Assembly (NCBI GenBank): GCA_964482055.1
Contig: CAYZVX010000053.1
Location: 1 to 20,448, forward strand
Reading direction: 5' to 3'
Origin: G020354085 sp964482055
GTDB taxonomy: Bacteria; Pseudomonadota; Gammaproteobacteria; Acidiferrobacterales; Sulfurifustaceae
Length of the DNA: 20,448 nt
In this document: positions 15,394-20,448 of the stretch, piece after piece
How the letters are laid out: the number at the start of each line of letters is the position of its first letter
Numbering within the stretch: position 1 is the stretch's first letter
Position numbers and translations under genes: made by a program
Notes under the pieces: model-generated
Database searches by the model: none
Told to the model about the DNA's origin: nothing
The model's input: only the letters and a program-made list of their open reading frames with translations

Positions 15394-15884
15394 TGCGCAT
15401 CGGCCACGGCTACGACGTACACCAGCTCGTTGCGGGCCGCGCCCTCGTCATCGGGGGCGTTGCTATTGCGCATCCCAAAGGGCTGCTCGGCCACTCCGAT
15501 GCCGACGTGCTGATCCATGCAATCTGCGATGCCTGCCTGGGCGCGGCCGGCCTCGGCGACATCGGCCGGCATTTCCCGGACAGCGACGTCAGGTACAAGG
15601 ATATCGACAGCCGCATCCTGCTGCGCCGCGTGGCGGAGGCGTTGGCAGCGGACAGCTGGCGGGTGGCGAACGTCGACAGCACAGTGATCGCCCAGGCGCC
15701 GAAGCTCGCGCCGTACCTGGCGCAGATGACCGACAACATTGCCGCCGATCTCGGGATCCGCCCAAGCCAGGTCAACATCAAGGCGACGACCACCGAGACG
15801 CTCGGCTTTGCCGGTCGTGAAGAGGGCATTGCGGCGCACGCCGTGGTGCTGCTCGAGCACGTGGTGGAGAGCTCCCCCGGCTGA
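15390..15884 (+). CDS. ispF: 2-C-methyl-D-erythritol 2,4-cyclodiphosphate synthase
   Basis: A 164-residue trimeric metalloenzyme that cyclises CDP-ME 2-phosphate to MEcPP, two steps after IspD in the MEP pathway. The metal-binding N-terminus MRIGHGYDVHQL holds the Asp and His ligands. HSDADVLIHAICDA and GAAGLGDIGRHFPDSD follow, then the C-terminal KATTTETLGFAGREEGIAAHAVVLL. Length is as usual. Two adjacent ATG codons (15390 and 15393) are possible; the first overlaps the ispD stop. No ribosome-binding site stands out, in keeping with coupled translation from ispD. Two small hairpins lie after the stop. Confidence 0.97.
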   Translation: MMRIGHGYDVHQLVAGRALVIGGVAIAHPKGLLGHSDADVLIHAICDACLGAAGLGDIGRHFPDSDVRYKDIDSRILLRRVAEALAADSWRVANVDSTVIAQAPKLAPYLAQMTDNIAADLGIRPSQVNIKATTTETLGFAGREEGIAAHAVVLLEHVVESSPG

Positions 15885-15916
15885 TAGCCCCGCAAGCTCC
15901 TGGCGCAGCCGCGCGG

Positions 15917-15948
15917 GTCGCTCGAGCGACACCGCCAGTCGCACTGGC
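15917..15948. repeat. Two small inverted repeats after ispF
   Basis: GTCGCTCGAGCGAC (15917-15930) is a perfect 14-base palindrome. GCCAGT (15934-15939) pairs with ACTGGC (15943-15948) around a CGC loop. They lie in the 121-base gap between ispF and the sugar dehydrogenase gene and have no T-tract. They could end or stabilise the ispDF transcript. Confidence 0.35.
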
Positions 15949-16005
15949 CAGCACGTTGATCGCGGCCCGCTTGTGGTCTGGCCACCGGCTTGGTCTATTG
16001 GCGGG

Positions 16006-17376
16006 ATGTCGCCAAACCCGCACCCGTGCCGCAGCCCTTGGCAGGGCGCCGCCGCGGCGCTGCTTGGCCTGCTCACGGCCGTGCTAATCGGGTGCGGCAG
16101 CTCTTCGGATCCTGAAGACAGCGTGATCCCGCCGCCCGCTGCGATTCCGACCTGCCAGGGCAGCGCCATAATCTACGACGCCAACACCAGCGGTCCCAAC
16201 CGGTTTGGCCGTCAGTTCGTGACCGATTCGAATATCCCCGGCTTTGCGCCGATCGACATCGCCTTCGTTCCGGGATCGGCCAGTGCCTTCGTGGTGGCCT
16301 CGCAAGGCGGTTACCTGCACTACTTCGACGGCGGCTGCGCGCCGATCAATGCCGTCGATTTGCGCAGCGTGTTGCCGGTCGGATCGTCAGCGGGCGAGCA
16401 AGGACTGCTCAACGTCGAGTTTCACCCGGACTACGCCAGCAACCGCTACGTGTTCTTCTATCACACGAGCGTAGCCGGCACGGTCAACTCGATCACGCGC
16501 ATGACGGTGTCCTTCGCCGCCAGCGGCGCCCTGGTGCTGCGCGATGCGGTGCGAATCATCGACTTTCGCAAGAACGGGAGTGCCGACAACCACAACGGCG
16601 GGGGCTTGGTATTCGCGCCAGACAAGTCGCTGCTCGCTTCGGTCGGCGATGGGGGCGGGGGTGTCGGACCGAATACCGCCCAGGACAACCGCAATTTGCT
16701 TGGCAAGGTGGTACGAGTTCTTCCGAACCTTGCTCCCGGCGGCAGCGGGTACACAATCCCGTTCGGCAACATGTTCCCTGCGACCAATGCGAAGTGCTCG
16801 GATGTGGCGCAGAGCGCCGCGCCATGTCCGGAGATCCTGGCCCTGGGCCTGCGCAACCCGTTCCGCATGGCAATCGATCGAGACATCATCTTTCTGGGTG
16901 ACGTCGGAACCAACTACGAAGAGATCAACAGTTTCGATTACACGAAGAGCACGCTCAACTTCGGCTGGCCCACGCATGACGGACCCGTTGCATCGTCGGC
17001 GATCGCTGGCTATCGTAATCCAATCGTGGCCTACCGGCGCGACGTCGAGGCGGCGTATTTCCGTGCCGAAGACCCGATGGCGACCCAGACCGGATCGGCG
17101 AGCGTGATCATCGGGGATGTCTATCGCGGCGCGAACTATGGGGGACTGCTCGACGGCGCGCTGTTCTTTGGCGATTTCTACGACGGCTTCAATCGCTACG
17201 TCGGCGTGGCCGCCGGGGCCGAAGGCAACGGCGTGATCACCGACACCGATGGCGTGCCGGGAACACATCTCGTCCACGAGAATGCGATCACGGCCGCGGT
17301 GCGCGGCCCGGACGGATTTTTTTATCTCACCGCGCTCTTTGGTCCGCCGGCGGTGTACCGGCTCGTGCGTCCGTAA
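16006..17376 (+). CDS. PQQ-dependent sugar dehydrogenase-like lipoprotein (glucose/sorbosone dehydrogenase family)
   Basis: A 456-residue secreted beta-propeller protein. The N-terminus is a lipoprotein signal peptide: a hydrophobic stretch AAAALLGLLTAVLIGC with the lipobox Cys at 30. The mature part shows the soluble glucose dehydrogenase/sorbosone dehydrogenase pattern: GEQGLLNVEFHPDY (about 130-143), DNHNGGGLVFAPD (about 194-206), SVGDGGGG (about 212-219), ALGLRNPFRMAID, FLGDVGTNYEEINSFDY and NFGWP. Family members oxidise sugars in the periplasm using PQQ, but many homologues, such as YliI-like Asd proteins, have unclear substrates. The frame is open upstream, but only the ATG at 16006 gives a signal peptide. 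Several extracytoplasmic cysteines could form disulfides. No PQQ synthesis genes are in the window. Its stop abuts the stop of smr on the other strand. Confidence 0.88.
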   Translation: MSPNPHPCRSPWQGAAAALLGLLTAVLIGCGSSSDPEDSVIPPPAAIPTCQGSAIIYDANTSGPNRFGRQFVTDSNIPGFAPIDIAFVPGSASAFVVASQGGYLHYFDGGCAPINAVDLRSVLPVGSSAGEQGLLNVEFHPDYASNRYVFFYHTSVAGTVNSITRMTVSFAASGALVLRDAVRIIDFRKNGSADNHNGGGLVFAPDKSLLASVGDGGGGVGPNTAQDNRNLLGKVVRVLPNLAPGGSGYTIPFGNMFPATNAKCSDVAQSAAPCPEILALGLRNPFRMAIDRDIIFLGDVGTNYEEINSFDYTKSTLNFGWPTHDGPVASSAIAGYRNPIVAYRRDVEAAYFRAEDPMATQTGSASVIIGDVYRGANYGGLLDGALFFGDFYDGFNRYVGVAAGAEGNGVITDTDGVPGTHLVHENAITAAVRGPDGFFYLTALFGPPAVYRLVRP

Positions 17377-18027
17377 CTAGGTCTTGCGCCGCAGCAGCAC
17401 GTAGACCGCGCCAGTGCCGCCGTGCTGCGGGCGTGCCGAGCTGAAGGCCAGCACCTCGTCTTTCTGCCGCAGCCAGCCGTTCACCTTGCCCTTCAGCACC
17501 GGCAGCTTGCCTTCGGCGCCCTTGCCCTTGCCATGGATGATGCGCACGCAACGCTTGCCCGCGGCCTGGCAGGCGCGCAGGAAGCGGTGCACGCGCTCGC
17601 GCGCCTCCGGAACCTTCAATCCGTGCAGGTCAAGCTCGGCCTCGATGGCGTACTGGCCGCGCCGCAGCTTGCGCCATACGGTGAGCTGCAAGCCCGGACG
17701 CGCATACGCGAGCTCTTCGCTGATTTCCACTTCGGCCGGATCGTAGTCGTCGGACAGCAGGCTTTGCATCACGGCCTGCTCGTCGCGCCGGCGCTGGTGG
17801 GCGATCGGCTTGGGCTTGCGCCGCTGCGGCGGGCGGCGATCCTGCTCAAGGGGACGCGCACCGGCGACCGCTTCGCGGAACAGGCTGGACTCGCCGATGG
17901 GATCGAGGCGAGTCCCTAACCGAGACGTCCCTGTCTCAGGGCCCTCGACTCCATCCCGAAGTCGAGGGCCGCGCGCCATGGATGGCGCGGTTGCGGATTT
18001 GGGGTCATGCGGTTGCTTGATGCTCAT
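17377..18027 (-). CDS. Smr-domain protein (Smr/MutS family)
   Basis: A 216-residue protein with a C-terminal Smr domain: ELDLHGLKVPEARERVHRFL (131-150), CVRIIHGKGKG (160-170) and LPVLKGKVNGWL. The DxH and HGKG motifs are those of SmrA/SmrB-type proteins, which act as nucleases on nucleic acids; E. coli SmrB cleaves mRNA at collided ribosomes. The segment SSLFREAVAGARPLEQD (48-64) matches the usual family N-terminus. Residues about 13-47 are unusual, since they are encoded by a run of four perfect hairpins and look like an in-frame insertion. The ATG at 18027 has AAAGGG at good spacing; an ATG at 18048 is also in frame. It is the last gene of a minus-strand cluster after trxB and the TauE-like gene. 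Confidence 0.87.
   Translation of the reverse strand: MSIKQPHDPKSATAPSMARGPRLRDGVEGPETGTSRLGTRLDPIGESSLFREAVAGARPLEQDRRPPQRRKPKPIAHQRRRDEQAVMQSLLSDDYDPAEVEISEELAYARPGLQLTVWRKLRRGQYAIEAELDLHGLKVPEARERVHRFLRACQAAGKRCVRIIHGKGKGAEGKLPVLKGKVNGWLRQKDEVLAFSSARPQHGGTGAVYVLLRRKT
17887..17989. repeat. Array of four perfect inverted repeats inside the smr reading frame
   Basis: The arms are GGACTCGCC/GGCGAGTCC (17887-17895, 17907-17915), GAGAC/GTCTC (17922-17926, 17933-17937), GGCCCTCGACT/AGTCGAGGGCC (17940-17950, 17960-17970) and CGCGCCAT/ATGGCGCG (17972-17979, 17982-17989). All four pair without mismatches within 103 bases. The reading frame stays open and encodes about residues 13-47 of the Smr protein. 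It looks like a composite palindromic mobile or REP-like element that has entered a coding region. Confidence 0.8.
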
Positions 18028-18091
18028 GGGCGCGCCCTTTGACTCCATCTTGTCAAAATGACCGCGAGCTGGCCACTCGGTTCCGCCGGCG

Positions 18092-18821
18092 TCAGCTCCA
18101 GGCCTTCCACAGGAGCGAAGTCCCGCTCGCGACCAGTAGCAGGCCAATGATGCGCTGCACCTGCGTCTGACTGATGCCGAGATGCACGCGATGACCGAGA
18201 TGGAGGCCGAGCCCCATGAGCGGCACGGTGGCGAGCAGCGCCCATGGCAGGTCAGGTTGGAAAAGCAAACCGGCCACGGCGAAAGCCACAACGCGTATGC
18301 CGCCGTCGATCAGGAACAGCCCGGAGAAGGTCGCGCGCAGCGCGCCCTTGTCGCGCAGCCGGTGGGTCAGGTAGATCGCGTACGGCGGCCCCCCGGTGCC
18401 GAACAGGGCGCCGATGGTGCCGCCGGCGAAACCGGCCGGTCCCGCCCACCAGCGCGGAATCGTCTTGCTGCCGTGAATGTTGAGCGCGCTGCGTATCCCG
18501 AACGCCAGCACAATGACCCCAAGCGCCGCGAGCAGCGGCGCCTTCGGCAGATTGACCAGCAGCGTCGCACCGGCCACGATGCCGATCAGGCTGCCGGGCA
18601 GCAAGGCCCGGATCTCCGGCCAGCGGATGGCGCGCCGCGTCCCGCTGCCAAGCACTACGGAAGCGGTGACGTCGGTGATTAGGATCAGGGGGACGACGAA
18701 TGTGAGCGCGTGCAGGTGCGCGAGCAGTGGCACGGCAATGAGCCCCGAGCCGAAGCCGGTGATGCCGCGCGCGAAGTAGGCAAACAGAATGACGATCGCC
18801 GAGGCGATCAGCGTTTTCCAT
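18092..18821 (-). CDS. TauE/SafE-family membrane exporter, with a one-base frame offset at its start
   Basis: The body is a polytopic membrane protein of the TauE/SafE family: ILFAYFARGITGFGSGLIAV at the N-terminus, GFAGGTIGALFGTGGPPYAI in the middle, and about eight hydrophobic segments. Members export or import sulfite and organosulfonates, or are uncharacterised. The frame has no ATG, GTG or TTG near the expected start; its nearest start codon is at 19039, deep inside trxB, and that stretch is Arg/Pro-rich and unlike the family. An ATG at 18821, 15 bases after the trxB stop, lies in another frame. Removing one A from the AAAA run at 18817-18814 would give METLIASAIVIL and a complete 242-residue protein. 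So a sequencing error, a real frameshift or a non-standard start (CTG or ATC) is likely. Family assignment is secure; expression is not. Confidence 0.75.
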
Positions 18822-18836
18822 GGCGCACCCGCGCGC

Positions 18837-19793
18837 TCAGGGCGCGAGCGTTTCGAGGTAGCGCTCCGCGTCCAGTGCCGCCATGCAGCCGGTGCCGGCC
18901 GAGGTGACGGCCTGGCGATAGACGTGATCCTGCACGTCGCCGGCCGCGAACACGCCGGGCACGCTGGTCGCGGTGGCGTTGCCCTCGCTCCCGCCGTGGG
19001 TCTTGATGTAGCCGCCCGCCATGTCGAGCTGGCCGGCAAAGATCTGGGTGTTGGGCGAGTGGCCGATGGCGATGAAGACCCCGTTTACGTCGAGTGTCTT
19101 GGTCTTGCCGGTCTTGTCCTTGATGCGCAGTCCCGTCACGACCTTGGTGTCGCCCAGGATCTCGTCGACCTCGCTGTTCCATTCGATCGAGATGTTGCCG
19201 CCGCGGGTCTTGGCCATGAGTTTGTCGACCATGATGGCCTCGGCGCGGAACTTGTCGCGCCGGTGCACGACCGTGACATGTGCGGCGATGTTGGACAGGT
19301 AAAGCGCCTCTTCGACCGCGGTATTGCCGCCGCCCACCACGGCCACCTTCTGGCCCTTGTAGAAAAAGCCGTCGCAGGTGGCGCAGCCCGACACGCCCTT
19401 GCCCTTGTACGCCTCCTCGGACGGCAGGCCGAGATACTTGGCCGAGGCGCCGGTCGCAATAATCAGGGCGTCGCAGGTGTAGGTGCCGGAATCCCCGGTG
19501 AGCCGGAACGGCCGGCTCTTGAGATCGGCGGTGTGAATGTGATCGAACACGATCTCGGTATTGAAGCGCTCGGCATGGCGGCGCATGCGGTCCATGAGGT
19601 CGGGACCGAGCAGCCCTTCGACGTCGCCGGGCCAGTTGTCCACTTCGGTGGTCGTCATGAGCTGACCGCCCTGCTCGAGGCCGGTGATGAGGACCGGTTT
19701 CAGATTGGCGCGCGCCGCGTAGATGGCGGCGGTGTAGCCGGCCGGGCCGGAACCGAGAATCAGCAGGCGGGCGTGCTTGGGCGCAGGGCTCAT
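18837..19793 (-). CDS. trxB: Thioredoxin reductase (NADPH)
   Basis: A 318-residue FAD flavoenzyme that reduces thioredoxin with NADPH. The FAD-binding motif GSGPAGY (14-20) is followed by GLEQGGQLMTTTEVDNWPG. The redox-active CATC sits at 137-140, the NADPH motif VVGGGNTAVEEALYLS begins near 152, and VFAAGDVQDHVYRQAVTSAG is near the C-terminus. Length matches E. coli TrxB. ATG 19793 has GGAG 7 bases upstream. It is divergent from alanine dehydrogenase across 121 bases in which I see no convincing -35/-10 pair. The TauE-like gene follows 15 bases after its stop and smr after that, so a trxB-tauE-smr transcript is likely. Confidence 0.97.
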   Translation of the reverse strand: MSPAPKHARLLILGSGPAGYTAAIYAARANLKPVLITGLEQGGQLMTTTEVDNWPGDVEGLLGPDLMDRMRRHAERFNTEIVFDHIHTADLKSRPFRLTGDSGTYTCDALIIATGASAKYLGLPSEEAYKGKGVSGCATCDGFFYKGQKVAVVGGGNTAVEEALYLSNIAAHVTVVHRRDKFRAEAIMVDKLMAKTRGGNISIEWNSEVDEILGDTKVVTGLRIKDKTGKTKTLDVNGVFIAIGHSPNTQIFAGQLDMAGGYIKTHGGSEGNATATSVPGVFAAGDVQDHVYRQAVTSAGTGCMAALDAERYLETLAP

Positions 19794-19914
19794 GCAGTTA
19801 CTCCGTGGCAGGGGAACATCGGGGTCAATTCCGGGAGGGCGTTCTTGTTCAGTAGGAACGTCCGAATTCGTGCGCTATGGTACGCCATGGCATCCACAAG
19901 GAAAAGGAGAGTGC

Positions 19915-20448
19915 ATGCGCATCGGCATCCCAAAAGAGATCAAGATTCGCGAAGGGCGCGTGGCCCTGATCCCGCCGGCCGCCGCCGAGCTTGTCCAGCG
20001 CGGCCACGAGGTGTTCGTGCAGGCCGGGGCCGGAGTGGCGAGCGGCTATGCGGACGAGGACTACCAGGCGGTCGGCGTGCAGATCGAGCCAGATGCCGCC
20101 AGCCTGTACGGTCGGGCGCAGATGATCGTCAAGGTGAAGGAACCACAGCCGGCCGAATACGCGCTGCTGCGCGCTGATCATATCCTGTTTTCCTACCTGC
20201 ATCTCGCGGCCGTGCCGGAATTGGCGCGCGAGCTCATGCGGCACGGCCTTACCGCGGTGGCCTTCGAGACTGTCACCGAGCACGGCAAGCTGCCGCTGTT
20301 GGCGCCGATGAGCGATATCGCCGGGCGGCTTGCGGTGCAGATTGGTGCCACCTTGCTGCACGGCTACCACGGCGGGCGCGGTGTGCTGCTTGGCGGGCTG
20401 CCGGCCGGGGAGCGCGGCCATGTCGTGATCCTCGGCGCCGGCGCGGCC
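19915..20448 (+). CDS. ald: Alanine dehydrogenase, 5' part (cut by the window end)
   Basis: The first 178 residues of an NAD-dependent alanine dehydrogenase, which interconverts alanine with pyruvate and ammonia. The N-terminus MRIGIPKEIKIREGRVALIP carries the family Arg (R15 in EGRVAL). VKVKEPQPAEYALLR includes the substrate-binding Lys, then FSYLHLAA and the segment PLLAPMSDIAGRLAVQIGA with the catalytic Asp region. The fragment ends at the NAD-binding glycine motif VVILGAGAA. The start is well supported by AAGGAG (19904-19909) before ATG 19915. Related transhydrogenase alpha subunits share this fold, but the alanine dehydrogenase motifs fit better. The C-terminal half is outside the window. 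Confidence 0.93.
   Translation, partial: MRIGIPKEIKIREGRVALIPPAAAELVQRGHEVFVQAGAGVASGYADEDYQAVGVQIEPDAASLYGRAQMIVKVKEPQPAEYALLRADHILFSYLHLAAVPELARELMRHGLTAVAFETVTEHGKLPLLAPMSDIAGRLAVQIGATLLHGYHGGRGVLLGGLPAGERGHVVILGAGAA

Noticed and set aside
15739..16005. N-terminal extension of the sugar dehydrogenase frame into ispF
   Set aside because: It overlaps ispF out of frame, is Arg/Ser/Pro-rich, and would bury the lipoprotein signal peptide that begins at 16006.
19794..19914. Promoters for trxB and ald in the divergent gap
   Set aside because: A minus-strand TTGACC and a plus-strand TATGGT are present, but neither has a partner box at acceptable spacing.
18789..20177. A 462-codon plus-strand open frame opposite trxB and running into ald
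   Set aside because: It covers the trxB coding region in antisense and overlaps ald in another frame; the sequence has no family-like features.

Overview
This window looks like chromosome from a high-GC gammaproteobacterium. The evidence is mfd next to a CsiV-type gene and a methylthioinosine phosphorylase (an arrangement I recall from Pseudomonas), an ispD-ispF pair, and a WbpL/WbpM-type O-antigen tail. A DsrE-like protein and a TauE/SafE exporter would fit a sulfur-metabolising lineage, but that is weak evidence. No rRNA, tRNA, CRISPR array, transposase or phage gene was seen.

Region 1 (1-7306, all +) is the distal end of a surface-polysaccharide locus. It holds the C-terminus of a GT2 glycosyltransferase, an epimerase-like SDR protein, a lone Uma2-family nuclease-fold gene, a WecA/WbpL-type initiating sugar-phosphate transferase, a WbpM/FlaA1-type 4,6-dehydratase, UDP-glucose 6-dehydrogenase and GalU. 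GalU makes UDP-glucose, Ugd oxidises it to UDP-glucuronate, the WbpM-type enzyme makes 4-keto-6-deoxy precursors, WbpL loads the first sugar on undecaprenyl phosphate, and the GT2 extends the chain. A strong intrinsic terminator closes the region.

Region 2 (7400-9149, +) has a good promoter followed by dsrE-like, hpt and mtiP. The phosphorylase releases hypoxanthine from methylthioinosine and Hpt recycles it to IMP. A compact set of hairpins and direct repeats follows.

Region 3 (9284-14649) holds csiV-like (-) and def (+) divergent from overlapping promoters, mfd (-) convergent with def, and a CarD/CdnL-family regulator (+) divergent from mfd behind a clear sigma70-type promoter. Mfd and CarD carry related RNA-polymerase-interacting domains. 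ispD and ispF follow carD.

Region 4 (16006-20448) holds a lipoprotein PQQ-type sugar dehydrogenase (+), then a minus-strand cluster read as trxB, tauE-like, smr, and finally the 5' part of alanine dehydrogenase (+). Two oddities stand out. One is a run of four perfect hairpins inside the reading frame of the smr gene. The other is a one-base frame offset between the obvious ATG of the TauE-like gene and its body.

I see no previously undescribed multi-gene system here. The most unusual signals are the in-frame palindromic array in smr, the TauE start anomaly, the repeat after mtiP, and the Uma2 gene placed inside the polysaccharide locus.
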